Positions 7,125-12,970 of a stretch of 13,762 bases of DNA are shown in pieces. The DNA comes from Baffinella frigidus (Eukaryota > Cryptophyceae > Cryptomonadales > Baffinellaceae): the NCBI GenBank assembly GCA_026770585.1, contig MU647709.1, positions 19,294 through 33,055 on the forward strand. The letters run 5' to 3'. Made by a program: the position numbers and the translations under genes. A model generated the notes under the pieces. That model saw only the letters and a list, made by a program, of their open reading frames with translations, was not told the DNA's origin and ran no database searches. Positions within the stretch are counted from its first letter, which is position 1; each line of letters begins with the position of its first letter.

Positions 7125-7239
7125 AAACCCCTGCCATCCCATCCGAATGAAAAGAGCACAACAGCGGGGCTTCTTGGGTTTGCAGGTCTGCAACCTTGCA
7201 AAATAAAGTGTTCGGGGAGGAGTTCTGGGGGAGAAATTG

Positions 7240-7450
7240 CAGCACTCATGGACATACAGGGGTGCCGGAAACAGAGGGCGCCCGAGTGATCCCGGGTGCC
7301 ATGAAGGATCGGGAGCGCGGAAGTCTTTAAGTTGATTATTGACTTTTCGCGCTCTCCCCCCGCCTGCTAAAGTAAACTGTCGGCTCCGTGGCCAGACCCA
7401 CCAACACCTCTTCGCCGTAGAAGTTACAGCACTCATGGACATACAGGGGT
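7240..7450 (+). repeat. 24-bp direct repeat 187 bp apart, enclosing a hairpin
   Basis: CAGCACTCATGGACATACAG followed by GGGT occurs at 7240 and at 7427. The second occurrence runs straight into a complete family D element, while the first has only the first few bases of the D terminus before diverging. Between them, GAGCGCGGAAGTC (7313-7325) pairs with GACTTTTCGCGCTC (7341-7354). Confidence 0.65.
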
Positions 7451-7564
7451 ACCTGGTTCATAAGAAACCGACCCCCCCCTGGAGGACCACCGTAGGGCCC
7501 TAGGCATAGGCCTACTGTAGGGTCCTAGGGGGGGGCGGTTTCTTATGAGCGAGGTACCCCTGTA
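7442..7564 (+). mobile_element. MITE family D, copy 2, 123 bp
   Basis: Ends TACAGGGGTACCTGGTTCAT and ATGAGCGAGGTACCCCTGTA. A C-run, GACCACCGTAGGGCCCTAGG, CATAGGCCTACTGTAGGGTC and a G-run make the rest an almost complete palindrome. No open frame of its own. TA borders both ends. Confidence 0.85.
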
Positions 7565-7640
7565 GGGTTGTTCCTACACAGCCGTAGGGACATAGGGTTG
7601 TTCCTACAAGGCCGTAGGGACATAGGGTTGTTCCTACAAT
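7564..7640 (+). repeat. 34-bp minisatellite derived from the family C core
   Basis: GCCGTAGGGACATAGGGTTG followed by TTCCTACA(A/C) recurs in 2-3 units directly after a family D element. The unit matches the right half of the family C hairpin (CCGTAGGGACATAGG...TTCCTACG), so it seems to be an amplified fragment of that element. Confidence 0.7.
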
Positions 7641-7738
7641 TTGTAGACCTGCAAACCTCACATACTCTCCGCCCATACGGAAGTGGAGCCGTTTGCCTAA
7701 TTCGTGAAGGGGAAGCTCCAATTACCAGTGGGGGCGGG

Positions 7739-7859
7739 TACAGGGGTACCTCGCTCATAAAAAAGCGCACCCTCCCTGGGACCACCATAGGGCCCTGGGC
7801 ATGAGCCTACTGTAGGGTCCTAGGAGGAGGCGCTTTCTTATGAGCGAGGTACCCCTGTA
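7739..7859 (+). mobile_element. MITE family D, copy 3, 121 bp
   Basis: TACAGGGGTACCTCGCTCAT at the left and its inverse ATGAGCGAGGTACCCCTGTA at the right are exact complements. The interior carries CACCATAGGGCCCTGGGCAT and CCTACTGTAGGGTCCTAGG. Terminal identity suggests a recent or well-maintained copy. Confidence 0.88.
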
Positions 7860-7940
7860 CGCATCGTTCGCCTCAATTTTCACTAGATTAGGACCTGTGT
7901 ACAGGGCCTTTACGAGGGGAACAAAGAAGAAGCGTTGCCC

Positions 7941-8043
7941 ATCCCTCAAGTGGCCAGGAGGTCAAATTTGACCTCCACGAGGTCCTAGGCAGGTCCTAGG
8001 GCCCTACGGTAGGGCGTATGAGCCTACTGGCCACTTGAGGGAT
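7941..8043 (+). mobile_element. MITE family F, copy 1, 103 bp
   Basis: ATCCCTCAAGTGGCCA (7941) is the exact inverse of TGGCCACTTGAGGGAT (8043). Inside are AGGTCAAATTTGACCT (a perfect palindrome), TCCTAGGCAGGTCCTAGGGC and CCCTACGGTAGGGCG. The last base is shared with the start of the next family D element, so the two are abutting or one inserted at the edge of the other. Confidence 0.85.
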
Positions 8044-8165
8044 ACAGGGGTACCTCGCTCATAAGAAACTGCCCCCCCCCCCTAGGACCACCATAGGGAC
8101 CTAGGCATAGGCCTACTGTAGGGTCCTAGGGGGGGGCGGTTTCTTATGATCGAGGTACCCCTGTA
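8043..8165 (+). mobile_element. MITE family D, copy 4, 123 bp
   Basis: Left TACAGGGGTACCTCGCTCAT; right ATGATCGAGGTACCCCTGTA with one mismatch. The interior matches copy 2 closely, including CATAGGCCTACTGTAGGGTC. It directly abuts family F copy 1. Confidence 0.85.
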
Positions 8166-8179
8166 GGCAGGACCGAACC

Positions 8180-8260
8180 AGACAGCCTTGCGTGCGTTTA
8201 CTGCGGATCGAAGAAGGCCTTGCAACGTCAGGAACGAAACGCCGATCAGACCGTGTGGTA
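8180..8260 (+). repeat. Dispersed unit with CAGCCTTGCG...CGAAGAAGGC
   Basis: CAGACAGCCTTGCGTGCGTT, then ACTGCGGATCGAAGAAGGC, recurs in diverged form at 8449-8493 and in part at 8625 and 8748. Together these copies mark a degenerate long-period repeat (spacing about 270-300 bp) around the 20-bp tandem arrays. Confidence 0.5.
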
Positions 8261-8362
8261 TCCCTTAAGTGGCGAGTAGGCGCATACGCCCTACCGTAGG
8301 GCCCTAGGACCTGCCTAGGACCTCTTGGGGGTCAACTTTGACGGCCTCGCCACTGAAGGGGT
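8260..8362 (-). mobile_element. MITE family F, copy 2, about 103 bp
   Basis: Left ATCCCTTAAGTGGCGAGTAG and right CTCGCCACTGAAGGGGT. Its interior, CGCCCTACCGTAGGGCCCTA then GGACCTGCCTAGGACCTC, is the reverse complement of copy 1 at 7941-8043, including the GTCAACTTTGAC remnant of the inner palindrome. Confidence 0.8.
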
Positions 8363-8365
8363 GTC

Positions 8366-8445
8366 ATACTGAACCAAGCCCGACGCTACTGAACCAAGAC
8401 CGAAGCTACTGAACCAAGCCCGAAGCTACTGAACCAAAGCCCGAG
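8366..8445 (+). repeat. 20-bp tandem repeat, four units
   Basis: Four contiguous units of CTACTGAACCAAGCCCGAAG with few differences. A second, looser array of the same unit lies at 8680-8742. Confidence 0.85.
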
Positions 8446-8798
8446 TCAAACAGCCTTGCGGCGCAAACTGCGTTTATTGCGGACCGAAGAAGGCTACAAT
8501 ACTAATAAAGAGAGCAATGGCTCCAACGTCATCCCGAGGCGGGCTCATCCTATCCTCGGTTCTCACACCTTGCACGATCAGGACCTGAACGCCACTCGTT
8601 TCTGTGATGTTTCTCAACGCCAACCAGACAGCCTTCTCCCGTAGCGTCGTTGCTGTGATGTTTCTCAACGCCACTCAGAACCAAGCCCGAAGGTACTGAA
8701 CCAACGCCCGAAACTACTGAACCAAGGCTACTGAGCCAAACTCGAGTCAGACTGCCTTGCGGCGCCAGTCGAGCATGTCTTCCCCGTCCGATTCGTCC
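8446..8798 (+). repeat. Degenerate tandem-repeat region
   Basis: Contains the second CAGCCTTGCGGCGCAAACTG unit, a 21-bp duplication starting CTGTGATGTTTCTCAACGCC at 8602 and 8653 (51 bp apart), and a diverged CTACTGAACCAAGCCCGAAG array at 8680-8742. Open frames on both strands here are repeat-derived and show no domain. Confidence 0.55.
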
Positions 8799-9235
8799 GA
8801 CTCCTGCCATCCCATCCAAATGGAACTCGTTAGATACCCATAAGATCACCACCTCCGATGAAACCAATTAGATCGCGGGACTCCTGCCATCCCATCAAAA
8901 AGAATCGTGCGTTTGTTACGGATCGAAACCAACATGATCCCACCCCGATGGTACTCATTAGATACCAATACAATCTCATAGCGACGCAACCTATAATAAG
9001 TTTTGTAAAGTAACTCGTTCCTGGTACAAATGATAAAACGAGACTTCGTTTAAAAAGGAATTGGAGCCCTTTTTAGTTTTAAATGGACTTTGTTTTATAA
9101 TTTGTACCAGAACGAGTTGCTTTACAAAACTAATTATAGGTTGCGTCGCTATTAAATCACTCCTGCAAGACTCCTGGAAGACCCCTGCCTTCCCACCCCA
9201 ATGATGCTCCTCAGATACCCATAAGACCACCAACT
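8799..9235 (+). repeat. Long-period repeat with GATACCCATAAGATCACC
   Basis: GACTCCTGCCATCCCATC at 8799 and 8879 and a diverged form at 9175-9195, each followed downstream by CATTAGATACCMATA-type sequence (8833, 8961, 9213). A related CTGCCATCCCATCCGAATG occurs at 7131 inside composite H. The third unit is interrupted by the palindrome at 8979-9151. Confidence 0.55.
8979..9151. mobile_element. 173-bp palindromic TIR element
   Basis: TAGCGACGCAACCTATAATA at the left is the inverse of TAATTATAGGTTGCGTCGCTA at the right with one indel. The arms extend through AGTTTTGTAAAG, AACTCGTT and TGGTACAAAT, roughly 60 bp or more each. TA borders both ends (TA|GCGACGC...GCGTCGC|TA). It is AT-rich compared with its neighbours and lies within a tandem-repeat unit, so the surrounding repeat shows where it landed. 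Confidence 0.85.
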
Positions 9236-9297
9236 TCCCTCAAAAGCAGACCTCGCATACAACCACGCCCTCTCGCGAGCCACTACGGGATTGAGGG

Positions 9298-9335
9298 CTC
9301 AGGGTCAGGATCAGGGTCAGGGTCAGGGTCAGGGT

Positions 9336-9402
<67 letters not shown>

Positions 9403-9425
9403 GGTCGAGGGTTGAGGGTTCGGGA
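9298..9425 (+). repeat. GGGTCA then GGGTTGA array
   Basis: Begins as a 6-bp AGGGTC/GGGTCA run (about 9298-9336) and switches to about a dozen 7-bp GGGTTGA units. GGGTTGA differs by one base from the TTTAGGG-type heptamer, so this is a homogenised telomere-like variant or an unrelated microsatellite. It has the same unit as the array at the right window edge. Confidence 0.85.
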
Positions 9426-9446
9426 TTAAGGGTTCAGAGTTTGACG

Positions 9447-9480
9447 GCCTCTGGTTCAAGGTGTCCTTGAACCCAGAGGC
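9447..9480. repeat. Hairpin GCCTCTGGTTCAAGG / CCTTGAACCCAGAGGC
   Basis: A 15-16 bp stem with a 3-nt loop and one bulge, directly after the GGGTTGA array. It is followed by T-poor sequence, so it does not look like a terminator. Confidence 0.75.
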
Positions 9481-9593
9481 TGATTGTTTAGGGGTTAGGA
9501 TTGCAATTGAGGGCTAGTAGATAGATTAGATTGGGTTTAGGGGTTACTAGGTGACGCCATCCTTTTCAGAGGTGAGGATTTAGGGTTGAGGGT

Positions 9594-9717
9594 TACAGAG
9601 GTACCTCACTCATAAGAAACCGCCGCCGCCCCCCATCGGACCACAATAGGGCCCTAGGCACAGGCCTGCTGTAGGGTCCTAGGAGGAGGCGTTTTCGCAT
9701 GAGCGAGGTACACCTGA
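9594..9717 (+). mobile_element. MITE family D, copy 5, diverged
   Basis: Left TACAGAGGTACCTCACTCAT and right ATGAGCGAGGTACACCTG, each with one or two substitutions. The interior retains CACAATAGGGCCCTAGGCAC and CCTGCTGTAGGGTCCTAGG. The right TA has become AA, suggesting an older copy than those at 7.4-8.2 kb. Confidence 0.8.
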
Positions 9718-9756
9718 ACCTGCCTCTGGCGACCTTAACCGGGGATACCTATTTTT

Positions 9757-9850
9757 CTTTCATTTTCTGGCAATGAAATTTACTACACAAATGCTTTAAT
9801 ATGACTAGCAAGAACGAAATGTAGTAAATTTCATTACCAGAAAATGAAGG
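9757..9850. repeat. AT-rich inverted repeat, about 93 bp
   Basis: CATTTTCTGGCAATGAAATT continuing to TACTACA (9761-9787) is complementary to TGTAGTAAATTTCATTACCA continuing to GAAAATG (9820-9846) with a single mismatch, around a 32-nt loop. The terminal sequence matches no other element here. Confidence 0.8.
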
Positions 9851-9871
9851 ACGTTTCACCGGATAAAACCT

Positions 9872-10011
9872 CTCAGGCCACACAGCGAGCTTCGCAGATC
9901 GGCCCGTGTATTTTCGTGGTACTACTTAAGAACTGCTCAGCACAACGCCATTATTCACCGACATTTCGACCGGATTTTCCGTCGCAGGTTCCTTCGAAGC
10001 CCACTGTGTGG
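9872..10011. mobile_element. Family C-like TIR element with a different interior
   Basis: The left end CCACACAGCGAGCTTCGCAG and right end CCTTCGAAGCCCACTGTGTGG match the family C termini. The interior (about 9893-9988) lacks the CCTACGGTAGG hairpin and the GATAAGGTAACGG motif, so the same ends appear to carry different cargo. Confidence 0.5.
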
Positions 10012-10025
10012 GGGGACGGGCTGCA

Positions 10026-10190
10026 CCACACAGCGGACTTCGAAGGGGTTTCGAATCACCCTTAAACGCCAAGGTCTATGACCCTACGGTAGGCAACCCG
10101 TAGGGACATAGGGGGGTTCCTACGAATAAGGTAACGGAAAGGTGGCCCGGCCCGATGTGGGCCGAAAATCCCTTCGTAGCTCGCTGTGTG
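10026..10190 (+). mobile_element. TIR element family C, copy 3, complete, 165 bp
   Basis: Left CCACACAGCGGACTTCGAAG and right CTTCGTAGCTCGCTGTGTGG. The core CTATGACCCTACGGTAGGCA then ACCCGTAGGGACATAG forms a hairpin with an 8-bp stem (CCCTACGG/CCGTAGGG) and an outer CTATG/CATAG stem across an A-A mismatch. The distal half has GAATAAGGTAACGGAAA and GGCCCGGCCC. Its 13-bp separation from the preceding C-like element puts two right- and left-facing termini back to back. Confidence 0.7.
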
Positions 10191-10191
10191 G

Positions 10192-10645
10192 GCACCTCTC
10201 CGGCGATACACTGCAAGAACGCTTGGGTGACCTTTCATGGAGAGGCGGCGCAGGGGTTGGGAGTTGGGAGCGAGGGGTTAGGGTTTACGGTTTACGGGGT
10301 GGAGGTTATGGGGTTGTTCCTCCAGATATCCCAACCGACTCTCGCTCAATTTTCGCCAGACAATCCCGTCGAAGCCCACCGTATAGGGTTGGGGGTCCAT
10401 ACGGTGTTGGACCCTATGTGCCTACGGATTGTACCCATACGTGGGTAGTCCATAGGACCCTACGGTAGGCAACCCGTAGGGACACAGGGGGGAAACGTCG
10501 CCGTGCCACACGGTGGGCTTCAAGGCCTTCGGGACCCCTAGATTTAACGGCAACGTGACCAAATTTGAGTTAGAAAATCCTTAAAGTTAGCTGCCCATAG
10601 GGTAAGTTGACGTTTGATGAAAGGTCTGTAGTCCACTGTGTGGTA
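10192..10645 (+). mobile_element. Family C fragments, scrambled
   Basis: Contains a right-type terminus AATCCCGTCGAAGCCCACCG at about 10364, the core hairpin ACCCTACGGTAGGCAACCCG at 10457, a left-type terminus CCACACGGTGGGCTTCAAGG at 10503 and a right-type terminus GTAGTCCACTGTGTGG at about 10629. 10503-10645 could be a complete but diverged element; the rest looks like pieces. A GGTTAGGGTTTACGG heptamer remnant is at 10276. Two open frames of about 100 residues in this stretch are read-throughs of these repeats. Confidence 0.45.
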
Positions 10646-10648
10646 GGG

Positions 10649-10693
10649 GTCGCACCTCGCCGTCGCTGACCTGCAGGAAGCGCCCGGGCTTTC
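10649..10693 (+). repeat. 45-bp direct repeat flanking the GGGTGTA array, left copy
   Basis: CGCACCTCGCCGTCGCTGAC then CTGCAGGAAGCGCCCGGGCTT is repeated at 11126-11170 with a few substitutions, on the other side of the heptamer array. A more diverged copy lies at 10188-10232. This motif tends to follow the family C right terminus and may belong to a longer parent element. Confidence 0.7.
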
Positions 10694-10734
10694 ACTCACG
10701 GGTTGAGCGTAAGTAACGTGACCTCCCGCTGAAA

Positions 10735-11125
10735 CAGGGTGTAGGGTGTAGGGTGTAGGGTGTAGGGTGTAGGGTCTAAGGTGTAGGTTGTAGGGTGTAG
10801 GGTGTAGGGGGTAGAGTGTAGGGTGTAGGGTCTAAGGTGTAGGTTGTAGGGTGTAGGGTGTAGGGGGTAGAGTGTAGGGTGTAGGGTCTAAGGTGTAGGT
10901 TGTAGGGTGGATGGTGTAGGGTGTGGGGTGTAGGGTGCATGGTGTGGGGTGTGGGGTGTAGGGTGTAGGGTGTAGGGTGTAGGGTGTAGAGTGTAGAGTG
11001 TAGGGTGTAGGGTGCAGGGTGCATGGTGTGGGGTGTAGGGTGTAGGGTGTAGGGTGTAGGGTGTAGGGTGTAGGATCTATGGTCTAGGGTCTACGGTGTA
11101 TTGTCTAGGGAGTAGGGTGTAGGGT
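10735..11125 (+). repeat. GGGTGTA satellite with a 56-bp higher-order repeat
   Basis: About 390 bp of heptamers dominated by GGGTGTA. Between about 10772 and 10905 the variants recur in fixed order: TCTAAGGTGTAGGTTGTAGG begins at 10775, 10831 and 10887, exactly 56 bp (8 x 7) apart. The rest is less ordered, with GGGTGCA, GGGTGTG and GAGTGTA variants. The open antisense frame (His/Tyr/Thr/Pro repeat) is a product of the array and not a gene. Confidence 0.9.
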
Positions 11126-11304
11126 GCCGCACCTCGCCATCGCTGACTTGCAGGAACCGCCCGCGCTTCCTCCCCCCCCCTGTCTGGGCCTCGTCCGCGC
11201 GCCTCCCCACCTACAAAATCGCCCCAAGGGTTCAGGGTTTCGGGTGTGGGATTTAGGGGGTAGGGTTCTTCAGGGTTGAGCGTCCTTCGCTTCCGTACCC
11301 CTGT
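11126..11304 (+). other. Right copy of the 45-bp direct repeat and heptamer remnants
   Basis: CGCACCTCGCCATCGCTGAC then TTGCAGGAACCGCCCGC at 11128 is the partner of the copy at 10649. A short degenerate TTTAGGG/TTTCGGG tract follows at 11226-11275. No gene recognised. Confidence 0.6.
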
Positions 11305-11474
11305 CCACACGAGGCTACCCAGGCGAACAGAATAAAAGGGACTTTTAAAGTTTTGTGGGGAAATGATCACGGATAAGGTAACCGACCGACCGCTCAGCGG
11401 GCGGAAACGTGATCATTTCCCCACGAAACTTTAAAAGTCCCTTTTATTCTTTTCGCCTGGGTAGCCTCGTGTGG
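11305..11474. mobile_element. 170-bp foldback element
   Basis: CCACACGAGGCTACCCAGGC at 11305 is the inverse of GCCTGGGTAGCCTCGTGTGG at 11474, and the arms continue through AATAAAAGGGACTTTTAAAG and TGGGGAAATGATCACG, about 67 bp each with few mismatches. The 36-nt loop starts GATAAGGTAACCG, almost the same as the GATAAGGTAACGG motif of family C. The short frames on both strands that share MIISP... are the two arms of this palindrome. Confidence 0.88.
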
Positions 11475-11545
11475 GTCTGTTCCGCATCCGCACGACCTGT
11501 TGGAGTCGAACCGGACCAAACCGCCAGCAGAAAGAGCGTCGTCTC

Positions 11546-11614
11546 AGTACGGGCGCGTCCTGGGTTAGTACGGGCGCGTCCTCAGGGAACACACAGGTAG
11601 TACTGGCGCGTCCT
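11546..11614 (+). repeat. Three copies of AGTACGGGCGCGTCCT
   Basis: Near-identical 16-mers at 11547, 11568 and 11599 (third with ACTGG), irregularly spaced at 21 and 31 bp. No function assigned. Confidence 0.7.
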
Positions 11615-11794
11615 GGAGGGACACGCCCCACCTGCGCGACGCGCGGCCTTATGCGTCAGCAAGACGAGCTGGGTTCTTCGTCGCCAGCATAAACAACTCA
11701 ATGAATTATTATTCGTCTCCGACGCCTCCATCCATTATGATCCAAGACGGACACGGTTTACGAAAGGGTTCTTACGAAAGGGTTCTCACCTACC
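11615..11794. other. Unassigned spacer
   Basis: No gene recognised. A tandem TTACGAAAGGGTTCT duplication lies at about 11758-11788, immediately before a family E element. Confidence 0.45.
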
Positions 11795-11944
11795 TTATCT
11801 CAGAAAACGAGTTCTAAAACTCGTTTTCTTAAGTCAATTCCCCTACGAATTCGTCAACTTATTCTTTCCTCTCCGCATAAGTTGACAAATTTGTAGGGAA
11901 ATTGACTTAAGAAAACGAGTTTTAGAACTCGTTTTCGGAGATAA
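11795..11944. mobile_element. MITE family E, copy 2, 150 bp
   Basis: The same ends and arms as the copy at 6975-7124: TTATCTCAGAAAACGAG, the inner palindrome AAAACGAGTTCTAAAACTCG, CTTAAGTCAATT, and inverse arm ending GAGATAA, with one mismatch (CGGAGATAA). Only the central 15-20 bp differ substantially between copies. Confidence 0.85.
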
Positions 11945-12005
11945 TACCGAGCGTGGTCCCTTGGCTGGCTGGTGCGGGAGGGCCACTTTAGACGTGATGG
12001 TGGTG

Positions 12006-12097
12006 AATCAAAAGTCAACTGAAGGGCAAGTTTCAATATATTCCTGGAAGTTGGCAAAAGTTGACGGTGCGGCCAAAGGGAGTTGACTTTTGCGATT
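12006..12097. repeat. TIR structure AATCAAAAGTCAACT / AGTTGACTTTTGCGATT
   Basis: A 15-17 bp terminal inverted repeat around about 60 bp of unrelated sequence containing a further AAAAGTTGAC. The AGTTGACTT core is shared with family E and with the foldback at 12466-12636. Confidence 0.55.
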
Positions 12098-12175
12098 GCC
12101 TCCTCTCAGGTCTAGCGTAGTCTAGGGTTTGACAGTCTTCGAACAGGTTGTGATCCTCACGCTCCCATCCACGTT

Positions 12176-12262
12176 ATCCCTCAAGTGGCGAATAGGCTGA
12201 TACACCCTACCGTAGGACCCTAGGACCTGCCTAGGGCCTCTTGGCATCCACGTTATCCCGGC
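12176..12262 (-). mobile_element. MITE family F, copy 3, right end missing
   Basis: Left end TTATCCCTCAAGTGGCGAAT; interior CCCTACCGTAGGACCCTAGG and ACCTGCCTAGGGCCTCTTGG are collinear with copy 2. The right terminus is absent. At that point the flank GCTCCCATCCACGTTATCCC (12161) is partly repeated as GGCATCCACGTTATCCCGGC (12243), so a second left-type end follows directly. Confidence 0.7.
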
Positions 12263-12281
12263 AAGTGAGCCGCGCGCTCAC

Positions 12282-12419
12282 CCACCAACCCTCACAGTCT
12301 GGGCAAATCGGGGAAAATGGCTCCAACAATCCCCTTGAAGGCCGTCGGATTCCGACGGCCTCCAAGGGGATTTGGTGTTTTTGACTTTTTCGATTTGCCC
12401 AAGTTGTGAGGGTTGGTGG
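12282..12419. mobile_element. 138-bp near-loopless palindrome
   Basis: CCACCAACCCTCACA at 12282 is the inverse of TTGTGAGGGTTGGTGG at 12419. The arms run through GGGCAAATCG, CCAACAATCCCCTTG and meet at the perfect palindrome GGCCGTCGG/CCGACGGCC around one central A/T. There is essentially no loop. Confidence 0.88.
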
Positions 12420-12465
12420 ACTGTAGAGCCCCGCGCTCGCATGCCACCAGGGCGAGCCACGCACA

Positions 12466-12636
12466 CCACTGCACTCGGAGCCACACCATTTCGCCTAAGT
12501 CAACCCCCCCGGAAAGCTAGCGACTTAAGTCAAATGCCTGGTCCCAGACCAGGGTCCATCTAAACGAAATCAGGGGAAAGTTGACTTAGGTGAGCTAGTT
12601 GACTTAGCTGAAATCTTGTGGGTCGGAGTGCACTGG
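12466..12636. mobile_element. 171-bp foldback element with repeated GTTGACTTAG
   Basis: The left arm CCACTGCACTCGGAGCCACA...CCTAAGTCAAC (12466-12504) is the inverse of GTTGACTTAGCTGAAATC... GGAGTGCACTGG (12598-12636) with several mismatches. Inside, another GTTGACTTAGG at 12580 also pairs with the left arm, GACTTAAGTC sits at 12521, and CCTGGT/ACCAGG makes a small hairpin at 12537-12553. The inner part may be a separate element. Confidence 0.75.
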
Positions 12637-12657
12637 GGCGAGGCGGGAGCGAGGGAA

Positions 12658-12673
12658 TCACGAGGCCTCGTGA
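12658..12673. repeat. 16-bp perfect palindrome TCACGAGGCCTCGTGA
   Basis: An exact 16-bp palindrome in the 38 bp between two foldback elements. It could be a remnant of an excised element or a binding site; nothing else supports either. Confidence 0.8.
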
Positions 12674-12674
12674 C

Positions 12675-12865
12675 CCACTCGAGGCTAGAAATGTGACTAT
12701 TTGAAAAGTTTTAACTTTACAAGTCCTTTACAAGTGGACCGCTGTGTAGTAATTTTCACACAAATAGGGTCGTTTGGTCACGTATCTGGGGTTATACCTG
12801 CCCGTGACTGGTACTAAATTTTAAAACCCCACATTTAAAATGGTCACACTTCTAGCCTCGAGTGG
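12675..12865. mobile_element. 191-bp TIR element, AT-rich interior
   Basis: CCACTCGAGGCTAGAAATGT (12675) is the inverse of ACACTTCTAGCCTCGAGTGG (12865), and the match extends to GTGACTATTT/AAAATGGTCAC. The interior is AT-rich without an open frame. It ends 3 bp before a family F element. Confidence 0.85.
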
Positions 12866-12868
12866 ACT

Positions 12869-12970
12869 ATCCCGTAAGTGCCCGTAGGGCGAATACTCAC
12901 CCTAACTTGCCCTAGGCAAGTCCTAGGGCCCTACCGTAGGGCGGAAGCGCCTACTGGGCACTTCAGAGAT
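12869..12970 (+). mobile_element. MITE family F, copy 4, 102 bp
   Basis: Left TATCCCGTAAGTGCCCGTAG and right CTACTGGGCACTTCAGAGATA. The interior CCTAGGCAAGTCCTAGGGCC then CTACCGTAGGGCGGAAGCGC is collinear with copy 1 at 7941-8043. TA lies at both ends (TA|TCCC...AGA|TA). Confidence 0.8.

Larger units (their letters stand above)
6730..7250. mobile_element. Composite palindrome H hosting two nested elements
   Basis: CATGAGTGCTGTAA (6730-6743) is the inverse of the segment ending GCAGCACTCATG (7250). Further in, CCCCCAGAACTCTTCCCC (about 6921-6938) and its continuation to GACCTGCAAAC (6974) are the inverse of 7178-7231. The left arm is split by a family C element (6744-6915) and the middle by a family E element (6975-7124). 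The right arm preserves the uninterrupted version of the left-arm sequence, so it acts as an empty-site record for the family C insertion. Confidence 0.65.

Noticed and set aside
7561-7640. Possible CRISPR-like array
   Set aside because: The repeats are contiguous 34-bp minisatellite units with no unique spacers, in eukaryotic repeat DNA without cas genes.
8366-8742. 20-bp tandem repeats considered as iterons of a replication origin
   Set aside because: No replication protein gene, AT-rich unwinding element or circular context. The units occur in degenerate satellite-like DNA.
9447-9480. Rho-independent-type terminator hairpin
   Set aside because: No T-run follows and no gene lies upstream; the context is eukaryotic repeat DNA.
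10776-11024. Antisense open frame of 82 residues rich in Thr, Pro, Tyr, His and Leu
   Set aside because: It is the GGGTGTA satellite read on the other strand; a 7-bp repeat without stops in that frame gives an open frame automatically.
11077-11600. Two opposite-strand frames starting with the same residues, suggesting a gene family
   Set aside because: They are the two arms of the palindrome at 11305-11474, so identical translation on opposite strands is expected.
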